Source: Megalobrama amblycephala (lineage: Eukaryota > Chordata > Actinopteri > Cypriniformes > Xenocyprididae). From it: a DNA stretch of 64,000 bases. Both the position numbers and the translations under genes were made by a program. Position 1 is the first letter of the stretch. Each line of letters opens with the position of its first letter. Location: the NCBI RefSeq assembly GCF_018812025.1, contig NC_063045.1, positions 60,681,839 to 60,745,838 of the forward strand. The letters run 5' to 3'. The notes under the pieces were generated by a model that worked only from the letters and a program-made list of their open reading frames with translations, had not been told where the DNA came from and did not search any database. Shown piece after piece: positions 24,400 to 36,595 of this stretch.

Positions 24400-26057
24400 C
24401 GACCTCACCACACGTGCATGCTTACAAACCAAAAACCTCAAAGAGAACATTGTCACAGGAGAGGCGGTGAAAAGGTCTGTGGGTAATATCCTCTTTCCGA
24501 TTCACCTTTACACATGACAACACACCCGTTTGGCCGCAGGCCGCGTGTAATTGAAGTCTCCTGCTTCCTCTGCGGTTAAACGCGCCTCACATTCGTGTAA
24601 GACCTTAAGAAGCACGATGGGGGAGGAAGTGCATCGGTATAATTCCTCCTGATGGCCTTGTGTGGATCTGAAACTGAACTGTGTTGGAGCTAGAGAAGAA
24701 GAAGAAGCCAAAGCTCTTTGTGTTTATTCTCTCTAAACCCATCAAGTCATCAGCAGGTTCAGCGCCTGAGTTAACTGCTCATCGTCTGCGCAAACTGAGT
24801 AACTCAGAACAACAGAAAGGAGCGTCTCGAGGGAACGCTTTCACCATCTCAGCTGCTCCCTGATAAAACACGCTGATGGGGCAAATTCTCACACTCTTAA
24901 GCTGCTTTGCTCCTCACATAACAGAGCAATCAGATTACGGCTGACATTTACAAAGTTTAGCGCAAACAGGTAAGATTAATTTAACTCCTCCAGGCCTCAG
25001 GAGAATAAACACCTTTAGTGTGCTCCTTATTTGATTTTGAGGAAAAAACTGACCTAATTCAGGGCTCCAGACTAACATTTGAGAGCTTCTACAGAAGGTG
25101 GCGCTGGGTTTTTACTCATAATCATAAATGTAATTTAATCATATTACTATTATTTTGCATTAATAAGTGCAGTTACTAATGATATTACATGTTTATTTAT
25201 TGAAAAATTCGACAGTAAAGCACTGAGCTTGAATTGAGATGCAGATAAAATTAACTTAACAGTAACATGCAAAAACATTTTTATAGGGAAAAATGTAAAT
25301 ATTCTACTTGTATTAAATGTACCATACTGAACTGACTGACAGCTTCAGTGATTATAAAAGGAGCGCTTTTTACTTGCTTTCTGCGTAATTCAGTCACAAT
25401 TTGAAGAAGTTTTTGTTTTTCATGAGACTTTTCCTACTTGTCCATATATTAGGGAGTCAATAAGTGGTCCTCTGCTGCCATCTAGTGGCAAACGAGTAGC
25501 AGTGTTTTGTTTCACTTTCGTTTCGTTTGCCGTTTTTATGTTTCTCATATGAAACAGAAATGGCAGCTCTTATCAGTTGTGCAATGTGCAACAAAATTTA
25601 GTCGCACCAGCAGAAAAAAACAGTCACTGAAATTGGTAAACTAAGTGACGGTTGTTGCTAAACACAATGCTACAGTAGGACATTTCTATGCGGTTACTAG
25701 TCCTGTCACTAAGAAAAATAACAGAAGCCATCTCCTCAATAAACCGCATGATTTGATGCATCATTCATGGCTGTAGCACAAGCTACGTGGGTTGAGTTCA
25801 ATTTACAGCTTCGGACTAATCCCTAACATCATGTACACTCTTAGAATAAAGCTTCAATGGGGTTCTATATAGAACCCAATGCATTAACAAAAGTTAACAA
25901 ACTGAAGCTTACTGTAACCTAACTTAGCAGTCGTCATTCAACCACGAGTCAGATGCAACATCAGCCATATTGGTGCATAATGCACATATATCAAATATTT
26001 TAATGTGCATATCTTTTTTGCAATCCGCAGAGTAGATATCAGCAACACCAGTTGACT
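24400..26057. other. Intronic sequence, no gene seen
   Basis: Looks unique and moderately GC-rich at 24400-24900. A minus-strand open frame of 67 codons exists here, but its only strong donor-like site lies after its stop codon, so it is not called. 25060-25620 is AT-rich. A CTCF-like motif is listed separately. Confidence 0.45.
25474..25488 (-). promoter_or_regulatory. Perfect CTCF core motif
   Basis: Read on the minus strand it is CCACTAGATGGCAGC, matching CCASYAGRKGGCRSY at every position. It lies in apparently unique intron. It is a motif match only. Confidence 0.4.
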
Positions 26058-26487
26058 ACATTCTAAAAAAATGCTGGGTTAAAACAACCCAAGTTGGGTT
26101 GAAAATGGACAAACCCAGCAGTTGGGTTAAATGTTTGACCCAACCTGCTGGGTAGTTTTATTTAACCCAACTATTGTTTAAAAATGACTATATGGCTGGC
26201 GCAAAATGAACCCAAAATAGGTTGGAAATTAAAAATCAGACGCATAATTACTAGAGGCAACAATAATAATCAAAAGGTAAACATTTATTAATAAGCAATT
26301 TAATAAATGTTTATTTTTTTAATTATTAATTATTACATTTGCGTTCTTTTTAAGTGAGCAATATAGTAATTTTTAAACAATAGTTGAGTTAAAAAAAACT
26401 ACCCAGCAGGTTTAACCCAACCGCTGGGTTTGTCCATTTTTAACCCAACTTCGTTTTTTTCTTTTATCCCAGCATTCTGTAGAGTTT
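26058..26487. mobile_element. 22-bp-array TIR element family, unexpanded copy
   Basis: The termini cattctaaaaaaatgctggg and cccagcattctgtagagttt match the 16044-17310 element, with the mirrored subterminal gttgggttgaaaatggacaa and gtttgtccatttttaaccca. There is no tandem array in this copy, which shows the array is a secondary expansion. Confidence 0.8.
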
Positions 26488-26823
26488 ACCAATAGTAAAA
26501 ATGACACTCCCCATTGCAAACACCACTAATAATAGCATAATTGTCAGTAGGTTTCTAAATCTGAGTGAGTGTCTCTCACCTGATACGGCTCTATTTAGGC
26601 TCTTTAAGGTGAATGTGATTAAGTGATATATAAACACATCTCCAGCCTGAGCTCTGCCTCTTCACTCAATCACTTTAGGAATATACAAACACATGAGAGG
26701 AAATGTTTACACACTATAACAAACAGCCATAGTAGGTAAAGCAACCCAGCATAAACAAAACGCTAAAAACTTGAATTATGCACCACTAGAAACAGCATAA
26801 AAACAGCAAATAACAAACGTTAC

Positions 26824-26948
26824 CATCTTCTCCAGGCTTTAATGTCGATGGGTTTGTTGGTAGCAAACGGTGAGCCGCTAGTGGACATACAGCGATGTTT
26901 GGCTAACAGCTCAAGGGAGAGGAGGTCGGTGCGAGTGGGTAAACTCAT
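26824..26948 (-). CDS. pde4d: Candidate pde4d alternative first exon (isoform not recognised)
   Basis: On the minus strand an ATG at 26948 in good context (A three bases before it) opens 41 codons beginning MSLPTRTDLLSLELLAKHRC, continuing through SGSPFATNKPIDI and ending KAWRR. TG and the donor gtaacg follow. The TG completes to Cys with the C at 2097, so the product would read ...WRRC then FDVDNG, the same phase and same split Cys as the D3 and D9 exons. The exon lies in order between the D3 and D8-like exons, outside obvious repeats. I do not recognise the peptide from any PDE4 isoform I can recall. The donor is only moderate (ATG before gtaacg). A chance open frame is possible, but position, phase and protein-like composition favour an exon. 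Confidence 0.5.
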
Positions 26949-27110
26949 TTTGACATCAGCTCATCTCTTTCCCCGTCCTCTCTTTATGGACACAGCGCGA
27001 GGCAATGTGACACCTGCCGCCGCAGAGACACTGAGCATTCATAGTCATATTCAGACACCTCGCTGAACCTCTAGCCAAACATTAAACCCCGGGAACAGCG
27101 CTGATACGCT
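26949..27110 (-). promoter_or_regulatory. Probable leader of the candidate first exon
   Basis: This is GC-richer sequence just upstream of the 26948 ATG on the minus strand, containing ctctgcggcggcaggtgtca. No TATA box is evident. It is offered only as where a leader or promoter would be expected. Confidence 0.25.
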
Positions 27111-27411
27111 CTCGTCCAGAGACCTGCCAGTTTACCGCTGGAGCTGCCAACATCTGATAAAACTTATGAGACTTGATGTTTATTGACTGGTTCTTGGAAA
27201 CCCCACGCATACCTGTCTGTTTGGTGTCACTGTGACACTCTTGTGTAGTGACAGACCGATATATGGACCAGGACTGTGGTCATTTTCAGATTATCTATGA
27301 AGATATGTAGAATTAGCCATTTTAAAGCTATTTAATCTGCCCCCAAGGGATGTGCAAAAAAAAAAAAAACATTGAAATTGTCATCTGAATATGTATGGAC
27401 AGACTTCTACT

Positions 27412-27790
27412 AGGCTTGTGGGTGTTACTAGATTTCAGTTACAACACCGGTTACATCACATTGCCGTTTTGATTTTTTTTGTAGTAATAAAAATCATTTA
27501 GTTCAGTTAGAGAACAGACACTACAATTAAAAACTGAACATGTTGCAGCAGCAGGAGTCAGATTTCATTTATCACGAGAGTGAGGAGCTGACTGACGAGA
27601 CGATAGCGGAAGATTTGGTGTCAAAGCAAAATGTAAAAGCGCCTATTTGGCAATATTTTGGATTTAAACCCAATGCTAACAACAACCTGCAAAGGATTAA
27701 TTGATATGTTTTTCCATTAAGAATAATAACGAACCCACCATTCAAGAAACTGTCGCCCCCGAACTGGCGCTAATTTGAAAGCGAAAGTAA
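27412..27790 (+). mobile_element. hAT-type transposon fragment
   Basis: It begins ctaggcttgtgggtgttact, a terminus that is matched inverted at 63843-63866 (caagcctag). The body at 27490-27690 aligns inverted with 63540-63800, including ctaaatgatttt and caaatcttccgcc words. It encodes the BED-like piece listed next. The other end was not located. Confidence 0.6.
27540..27704 (+). pseudogene. hAT/ZBED-like transposase N-terminal remnant
   Basis: This is a 54-codon frame starting MLQQQESDFIYHESEELTDE with a later segment NVKAPIWQYFGFKPNANN before a stop. The W-x-Y-F-G-F pattern after an acidic leader resembles the start of a BED zinc finger in hAT transposases and ZBED proteins. The Cys and His ligands that should follow are absent, because the frame ends just after that point. 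It is therefore a truncated remnant rather than a gene. The assignment rests on one motif. Confidence 0.5.
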
Positions 27791-27799
27791 AATGCGCAC

Positions 27800-29735
27800 A
27801 ACCACACGGGCATTCATAACGGTGTGTGTCTACTTGCACAGAGCAGAGCGAGAGTTTTCAGAGCGAGATTGCAAAAAAACTCTGGGGCAGTTCAGCTGAG
27901 TTGAGAAAGCAATCCGACCCAATGGACCAACGAAGCAAGCGGTATCATTATCATAATGGCAAACGTGTTATATAAAAAGCAGCAGTGTCTGATTCTGTGA
28001 GTGAGCACATTAGATATTGCAGTTGAAAACCAAAGAGTGTCTCTTTTTCTTAAAATGTTTAATTTAATTGCTCTTCTCAGTGCATTGCAAGAATCCCGAC
28101 GAAGCCACTCTAACTGCATTTTATAGGCTATATAATAATGAGGGAATTATGGCTACATTTGCATAGTATTTGCGTGTGTGCCGATAGTTACAAATAGAGA
28201 TCGACCGATATATTGATTTACCGATATCTTTCCGGATATTTAAGCATTTTACCATAATCGGATATCGGTTTTGTAATATCAGATTTACAGATAAATGGCG
28301 CCATCTTGAGGGTGTTTTGAGAATTGCATGCAGGATTGCCATTACAGCGCATCTGAGGGGAGAAGAGAAAACGGCATGCACAGGTAAAGTATACTTACCT
28401 GATTGCTGTAATTAGTAAACTTTATTTAACATAACAGCCATTAATGCATGAATTAGATGTGTTATAAATGCCTGAAATGTAGCTAGATTATGCAGCTTGT
28501 TTCTAAGAAATAGAGACAAGCTCACGGAGTCACATAAGATAATCCGTCAAGTCCCAATAAAGATGTAACTTTGCATGAATTAAATGATACAGCCATGAAT
28601 GAGCACATGTTGGAAATAAAAGCACTGAATTTAATTCTCTCTCTGTTGTCTGCTCATCATTAGTCTCGTGAAGTCGTCTGCATTCTGCGGGTTGATGCTC
28701 AGGAAGTGCTCCACGGCCACCGCACTTAACTTTTAACAAGATTCACTTGTTTAAAACAATGTAATTATATCAACATTTACTATATAATAATTAATTCAAC
28801 TGCTACTCTATGGAACACAACTCTATGGAAATTAATTATCATCTCCATGAGCGATCACAGTTTGAGTATAGTTCTGTGTAAATGCATCATTAAACAGTGC
28901 TTTGTCAGCAGATATTTCATAATCTAGAACGACAAAAACATTATTAATAATTCTGATATAACACACCAGTTGAGAAATGCAATAAAATATGATGTTTTGT
29001 TTATTATATATTACAATATTCCAGAGAATATTATTCAGTTATTTAACATTATCCAGCTAATTATTCTTCGCTCTTTAGCCTATTAAACAGCTTATAAATC
29101 TACTAAAACTGTAGTTTAATATGAAATATTATTTTTTAATATTTATTTTGCTTATTGTTAACATTAATGCTGCTGCTGATGCTTTTTATAAATAAAATTA
29201 TTTTTGTAATATAAAGATTAAAATTAACATGAAAGACTACAAATTTTCAACAAAAACAGTTTAGTAATAGTGCACTTATTTTTATTTTTTGCACTTTCAG
29301 ACCCCTCTATTTATAGGTGTATAAATAAGATTTGTTTTGTTTTCTATGCAAGGAGGGAGTAATTGTTATAAATAAAATGGTTTGTTCAGTTCAGTGGTGT
29401 TGTAACCATGTCAAAAACAGAAGTATAACAGCAAATAAATATCGGTTCTGCATATTCTGTCCATATTCGGTTCTGTCCATCACTAGTTACAAATAAACCA
29501 CAATATGCTCATGGAGTGAACTTGTCAATCATCCTGATGGATGATGCAGAGGAAACTCTGACCAATAAGAAGACAGATTTACTCGCATGTGACTTGCATA
29601 AACACATTTTTGTATGCTTTGAAATGCTGAATGCTGAAAGCGAACAGAACCAAGAAGAAAATGCAACATTGTAACAAATTAAGTCCCTGTATCGGAACAA
29701 AGCATACATTCTACAGGTCTTAAAATGCCCTTAGG
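27800..29735. other. AT-rich intron with repeat fragments
   Basis: A fragment with ccgatatattgatttaccga and gatatcggttttgtaatatc words lies at 28195-28310, related to the cluster at 51297-51900. The rest is AT-rich with no exon recognised on either strand. Confidence 0.45.
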
Positions 29736-29739
29736 GCAT

Positions 29740-29761
29740 ATATATATATACTGTTATATAT

Positions 29762-29842
<81 letters not shown>

Positions 29843-29860
29843 AAGAGAGAGAGAGAGAGC
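29740..29860. repeat. (TA)n(GA)n microsatellite
   Basis: A TA run of about 90 bp is followed by a GA run. Confidence 0.95.
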
Positions 29861-30879
29861 AAATATTAAGTACTACAGTGTTAATCGGTCATTCTGCTCT
29901 CTAGACAGTAGCATATGAAGTAACACTGTTACTAACTCTACTGTATGCAGCATGTGTAAAACTGCCATCCTCCTCCTGCAGTCACTATGAAGGGAACCGT
30001 GAGTGTAAGTGGACAGGTGAATTCATTGTGTTGATTTATGACCATGAGTTCAGCGCTGGTGATGAAAACAGCAGAACAGCAGATGTTTGTGGGAATCATA
30101 AAGCCTCTTCCCCTGACTATTAATTTCTCTACAAAACAGAAAACTATGACTAATTCAGGAAAAAAGATCTGGCTTCATTGATCCCATCTGCTCTCAAAGG
30201 ATTTTGAGGTTGAAACTGATGATTCATTTAGTGGCGGGCTGCTATTGGGTCATCCCTGGTCAGGTAACCAGGCAGAAAATATGACCGCTGAATATACAGT
30301 GGCATTAAATATGAAATCAGGATTAAAATTGTATTATATTTATGAGGATTTAAACCATTCTATGAAAGTAAGGCAAACCCTAATCTGATTCAAATGGACT
30401 AAAAAAAAGTGCAATTAAACAATATTTTGAAGAAATTAATAATAATAATTAAAACAGTAATAGCTGTTGCAACTGTATGCTTTGGAATAAAACAAAAAAA
30501 GAAAATATAATTATTATTAAACGTATCAAATTAAGTTGAACAAATATAAAATGAAAAAATAAACAATTTATTAGTCAATTAGACGAGGCTTGGTCGAGCA
30601 AGATTTTATTATTTGGTTAGTCGCAGAAAAAAAAAAATTCGACAGGAAGTGGCAAAGTCACGCAGTCCGTGAGAGACAGATTGTTAACAGCAGGAAATCC
30701 AAACATTTGCATATCTTTCATCTTTCATCAATCTCAAATATGGCTTGTCAATTGAAAATTGTAAGTAGTAGCAACTTTACAAGTCACTCGCTTTAATGTT
30801 AGCCTAGTCCTAGATAAATGTGCGTTGTTGTAAGGTGCATATGCGAGTGTTTGTGTGGAGAGCGCGCTTATTGCATGAC

Positions 30880-31130
30880 ATGGAGGCGCCGGCGCGATCA
30901 CTTTTGCATTTTAAAATACTCCATCATTTTAGTCATACAGATAAGAGTAATGCCAACTGTAAAGGGTCTACTTTTTCTGTAAATTCACAATAACAGCAAA
31001 ACGTTGTGCATTTGTAAAACAATGAAAACAATCAGGATGCGCTTTCTGTCGTCTCGGCCTCAGTGAATTCGAGCACAAAATGAACTGAAACTCAGCGTAT
31101 ACTTGCTTCACAGACACCAGTGTGCTGTGG
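30880..31130 (+). mobile_element. Diverged relic of the TTAA/piggyBac-like family
   Basis: ggcgccggcgcg at 30886, then attttaaaatactccatcat, aacgttgtgcatttgtaaaa and aaaatgaactgaaactcagc, follow the same order as in the copies at 41465 and 57461, with many changes. Confidence 0.6.
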
Positions 31131-31183
31131 AAAGCTTTATGCTTGCACTTGAGCGCTGATTAGGCTATGTTTTATATATATAG

Positions 31184-31534
31184 TAGGGTTGCACAACGAT
31201 TAATCGCGATTAATCTTTTGGAAAATAAAGGTCTGTGTTACGTAATATATGTGTGTGTTCTGTGTATAATAATTATGTATATATAAATACATGCACATAC
31301 ATGTATATATTTAAGAAAAAAATATATTTATATATAAAATATTTATATTTATATGTAATAGAAAATATATATAAATATGTATATTTATTTATACATGTAT
31401 ATATTTCTTAAATTTATACATGTATGTGCATGTATTTATATATACATAATTATTATACACAGAACACACATATATTACGTAACACAGACTTATTTTGCAA
31501 ACGATTAATTGCGATTAATCGTTGTGCAGCCCTA
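31184..31534. mobile_element. Palindromic hAT-like MITE with 8-bp target duplication
   Basis: It is an almost complete palindrome: tagggttgcacaacgattaa at the left and ttaatcgttgtgcagcccta at the right, with the arms (ttacgtaatatatgtgtgtg and so on) mirrored throughout. The flanks are the identical 8-mer atatatag (31176-31183 and 31535-31542). It is 351 bp and non-coding. Confidence 0.9.
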
Positions 31535-31669
31535 ATATATAGGCAATTAAAAGCTGGTTATTATGATTTATGGCTTATTAATGTAAACGTGCTCTTAGTC
31601 GACTAATAGCTTAAATGAACGACTACTAGTCGAATAGAAAAATCTTTAGTCGGGGGCAGCCCTACAATT

Positions 31670-33130
31670 TATATAATAATAATAGTTAGTGCAAAAGTAT
31701 GCTTTGAATAAGGTGTCTGCTAAATTAATAAATCTAAATGAAATTATTAATAAACAGATCAATCAAATTAAGTTTAACAATAAAATAAAACAATTTAAAT
31801 AATAATAATACTAATAATAGTTGGTGAAAATGTATGCTTTGGATAAGGTGTCTGCCAAATTAATAAATGTAATTGAAATTATTAATAAACAGATAAACCA
31901 AATTAAATGTAACATAAAATGTAAATAAAAATAAAATAAATTGTTATATTTTATTTAACAAAAAATCATGTAAAATAAAAAAAATAAAAAATACAAAGTA
32001 AAATTTGTGCCTCACATTTTATTTTTATTATTATTATTTTTTTTATTATTATTATCTGACCTGGTCCTATCCAGCAGTGTTTGCGTGCACATGCACAGAA
32101 AGGAGGTCAGCATTATGCAGATCAGGTGGCGTGGCAATATATCACTTTGTAAACAGCTAGTCTAAACTCCGGCTCCTAATCTCTGCATTTTTCATCAGCA
32201 CTGTAACCATGGTCCCTGAGGGGCAGACGAAACCTCTACAGGTGCAGTCCTGTTGATGTGTGCTTCATGGAAACAAGCAAACTAAATTCTTGCCACATAC
32301 TAGTTGATGAACATCATAGGCCCGCCCTGCTGGCTGGCTGAACCAATCACATCCCAGGAGTGAAGCTATATACCACAGAGAAATTCTCCTGTGATTAGAT
32401 GCAAAACATTCTAATGAAGTGTTACTTGTCTGATCCTACCAGAGTGAACACGGTTTAGGGTGCTTGGTGCTAGTAAAGAATGCTGTGTTCCCTTTAAACA
32501 CCACTAGATGGCGACACTCTCATATCTGATCTCTACAAAGCAAATCTATTTAATGATGTTTGCCAAACTCTGAACATAAGCTAGATTCATAACTAGTATT
32601 AGATCACTCAGGTCACACAGGCTGTAGCCAGAAAGGGGTCAAGATGGCTGACTAGTCATTGATCAACCGACTTTTTGACAATGATTAGGGGTGAGCTTTA
32701 AATGGGATGAACTTTGCAATTATTAAAAAAGGATTTTAATGCACTGTGCTTTAGTGAGTTAGACTGTCAGCATGCTTAAACCTTTTTAGAGATATTGCAT
32801 CTGCAAAATCACATTTAAAGCATATCCAAGTTAACAGGGAATGTTCTGGAAAGGTTCTCTGAACAAAAGTTCTTCCTGTAACATTAATAGAATGTTCGTT
32901 CAAAGTTATCTCAAAGCGTTAACACAAAAAATGTTATTTATACATTGTTCATGGAACGTGTTTTTTTCTGGAATGTTTCAGTTGGACGTTTATCTAAGGT
33001 TTTTGAATGTTCTACATGCATCAGAATGTTCACCTAATATTCAAAAGTAATGTTCACATAATGTTTGAAGAATGATAAAATGGAATGTTCCCCTTAACTA
33101 CGGAAGCTTGTTTCCGCCACTAAATAAAAA
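31670..33130. other. Intronic sequence, AT-rich then mixed, no gene
   Basis: Two related segments (31690-31790 and 31810-31900) repeat ataaggtgtctgc(t/c)aaatt and look like old repeat tails. 32080-32700 looks more unique and includes a CTCF-like word at 32501-32515 (CCACTAGATGGCGAC). 32830-33080 contains repeated gaatgttc words. No exon is seen. Confidence 0.45.
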
Positions 33131-33139
33131 AATAAAAAA

Positions 33140-34578
33140 AGTAATTGCAACTTTATATCTTTTTTTTATCATGAAATTGACTTTATATCTCAAAATTCTG
33201 ACTGTTTTTCTCAGAATCGCGAGATTTATAGAACTGAGTTATAAAGTCTGAATTACGTGATATATAGTCAGAATTGTGAGTTATAAAGTCAGAATTGTGT
33301 GATATAAAGTCAGAATTGTGTGATATAAAGTCAGAATTGCGTGATATAGTCAGAATTGTGAGTTATAAAGTCAGAATTGCGAGATATAAAGTCTGAATTA
33401 CGTGATATAAAGTCAGAATTGCGAGTTATAAAGTCAGAATTGCGAGATATAAAGTCAGAATTTTATGATATAAAGTCTGAATTGCGAGATATAAAGTCAG
33501 AGTTGTGTGATATAAAGTCAGAATTGCAAGATATAAAGTCAGAGCTGCGTGATATAAAGTCCGAATTTCATGATATAAAGTCAGAATTGCGAGTTATAAA
33601 GTCAGAAATGCAAGACATAAAGTCCGAATTTCATGATATAAAGTCTGAATTGCGTGATATAAAGTCAGAATTGTGTGATATAAAGTCAGAATTGCGAGAT
33701 ATACTCAGAATTGCGAGTTATAAAGTCAGAAATGCAAGACATAAAGTCCGAATTTCATGATATAAAGTCTGAATTGCGTGATATAAAGTCAGAGTTGTGT
33801 GATATAAAGTCAGAATTGCAAGATATAGTCAGAATTCTGAGTTATAAAGTCAGAATTGCGAGATATAAAGTCTGAATTTCATGATATAAAGTCTGAATTG
33901 CGTGATATAAAGTCAGAATTGCAAGATATAAAGTCTGAATTACATGATATAAAGTCAGAATTGCATGATATAAAGTCAAAACTGCGTGATATAAAGTCTG
34001 AATTTCATGATATAAAGTCTGAATTGCGTGATATAAAGTCAGAGTTGTGTGATATAAAGTCAGAATTGGGAGTTATAAAGTCAGAATTGCAAGATATAAA
34101 GTCCGAATTGCGAGATATAAAGTCTGAATTTCATGATATAAAGTCTGAATTGCGTGATATAAAGTCAGAATTGCAAGATATAAAGTCTGAATTACATGAT
34201 ATAAAGTCAGAATTGCATGATATAAAGTCAAAACTGCGTGATATAAAGTCTGAATTTCATGATATAAAGTCTGAATTGCGTGATATAAAGTCAGAGTTGT
34301 GTGATATAAAGTCAGAATTGGGAGTTATAAAGTCAGAATTGCAAGATATAAAGTCCGAATTGCGAGATATAGTCAGAATTCTGAGTTATAAAGTCCGAAT
34401 TTCATGATATAAAGTCTGAATTGCGAGATATAGTCAGAATTCTGAGTTATAAAGTCAAAACTGTGTGATATAAAGTCCGAATTTCATGATATAAAGTCTG
34501 AATTGCGTGATATAAAGTCAGAGTTGTGTGATATAAAGTCAGAATTCTGAGTTATAAAGTCAGAATTGCGAGATATAA
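33140..34578. repeat. 21-bp tandem array (gatataaagtcagaattgcg)
   Basis: There are about 65 units of a 21-bp motif, with variants gttataaagtcagaattgtg and tgatataaagtccgaatttc. A 252-bp higher-order period (12 units) is visible: the block starting at 33858 repeats at 34110. Because 21 is a multiple of three, the frame stays open and reads as heptads RDIKSEL, HDIKSEL and similar (127 and 183 codons). There is no start context, splice site or codon bias that would make it a gene. Confidence 0.95.
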
Positions 34579-34589
34579 AATCCTCTAAA

Positions 34590-35305
34590 TGTAACATTTT
34601 TATTTGTAATTCACATGATTCAGATGGAAATAAACTCTTGGATGAGGTAACGTCAAATATAATATCGACCTTGTTTCAGAAACTGCATTAATCGGATGAA
34701 TCAGCTTCAACTCGAGATGGCCTCTGGGACACAGATGCTGACCTAGAGACGACAGAGCATTTCTGGAAAAATAAAAGGAGGGAAAACAGACGAGGGCTGG
34801 AGGAGCAACGGGCCCCATGTGAGACCTTCTCCTGCCAAGCGGCTCTGTTTGATTGGTCTAATTCAGTGTCTACAGTGGAAACCCAGAGACACACAATCAC
34901 ATCTCCTGCCACCCCTCATTTAGCCCTGGCTTTGCACGGATCCACTCCGCCACCTGTGTCCCAAACCTCTGCACTCGCTCCTTGTGCCTCGTCCTGTGCC
35001 TTTCCAATGGACACGCTTTACATCAAAGCTGACTGGAGCTTCAGAAATATAAAAAACCCCCAAACAAACATGGACTATATTTGAGGCTGCTGTTTACACC
35101 TGGTATTTACGTCCGTCTCAGACAACCACAAGTGATCAACTGAAATGTTCTGAATTTTACACTAATTTTTCATGAATTTGAACTGAGGCAGCACACAGTA
35201 TGCAGAAATGCAATTTGCATTTCAATGTAAGGAAGTAGAATTAAAATGAATTAATATTCAAAGTAATACATATGGCTGTCATTTTTAAACTATGATAGAC
35301 AGAAC
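34590..35305. other. Apparently unique intronic sequence
   Basis: A relatively GC-rich stretch (34690-35050) lies between two large tandem arrays. Overlapping open frames on both strands are short and unrelated to known proteins. It could contain a conserved non-coding element, but there is nothing decisive. Confidence 0.4.
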
Positions 35306-35309
35306 GATG

Positions 35310-35321
35310 GATGGTTGAATG

Positions 35322-35391
<70 letters not shown>

Positions 35392-35610
35392 ATGATAGAA
35401 TGATAGATAGATAGAAGGAGAGACAGATAGAAGGAGAGATACACAGGAGAGATAGAACGATAGATAGAATGATAGATAGATAGATAGAACGATCGATAGA
35501 TAGACAGATAGATAGATAGATAGAATGATAGATAGAACGATAGATAGACAGACAGACAGATAGATAGATAGAACGATAGAACGATCGATAGATAGATAGA
35601 TAGATAGAAC

Positions 35611-35674
<64 letters not shown>

Positions 35675-35728
35675 GATGGACGATAGATAGATAGATAGAT
35701 AGATAGATGGATGGATGGATGATAGAAC

Positions 35729-35759
<31 letters not shown>

Positions 35760-35779
35760 GGATGGATGGATGATAGAAC

Positions 35780-35818
<39 letters not shown>

Positions 35819-36545
35819 GATAGAATGATAGAACGATAGATAGATCGATATAGATAGATAGATAGATAGATGGATGGATGGATGATAGAACGATAGAACG
35901 ATCGATAGATAGACAGAAAGATAGATAGATAGATAGAGCGATAGATAGATGGATGGATGATTAGATAGATAGATAGATAGATGGATGATAGAATGAAAGA
36001 ACGATAGAACAATAGAAAGATAGATAGATAGAACGATCGATAGATAGATAGATAGAACGATAGAGCAATAGATAGATAGAACGATAGATAGATGGATGAT
36101 AGAACGATAGATAGAACGATAGATAGATGGATGGATGATTAGATAGATAGATAGATAGATGGATGATAGAACGAAAGAACGATAGAACAATAGATAGATA
36201 GATAGATAGATAGAACGATAGATAGATAGATAGATAGATAGATAGAATGATAGAGCAATAGATAGATAGAACGATAGAACGATAGATAGAACGATAGATA
36301 GAACGATAGATAGAACGATAGATAGATAGATGGATGGATGATTAGAAAGAAGGAGAGATAGAATAATAGATAGATAGATAGATAGAACAATAGAATGATA
36401 GATAGATAGATAGATAGATAGATAGAACGATAGAGCGATAGATAGATAGAACAATAGATAGATAGATAAATAGAATGATAGATAGATAGATAGAACAATA
36501 GATAGATAGAACGATAGAACAATAGATAGATAGATAGATAGAACA

Positions 36546-36595
<50 letters not shown>

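Larger units (their letters stand above)
30560..31666. mobile_element. 'agtcgactaa' type element hosting nested inserts
   Basis: The right end, aaaaatctttagtcgggggc, then agccctac, with gactactagtcgaatag just inside, is typical of a dispersed TIR element. The left part (ttagtcaattagacgaggct) is diverged. Within it lie a relic of the TTAA element family (30880-31130) and the palindromic MITE. The left boundary is uncertain. Confidence 0.45.

Noticed and set aside
24508..24711. 67-codon minus-strand frame starting MASSSSLAPTQF
   Set aside because: The only strong donor-like site (aag/gtgaat) comes after the stop codon, and the peptide resembles nothing known.
33377..34407. Heptad-repeat 'proteins' of 127 and 183 codons
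   Set aside because: They are produced by the 21-bp tandem array. There is no start context, domain or splice structure, and flanking units drift out of frame.
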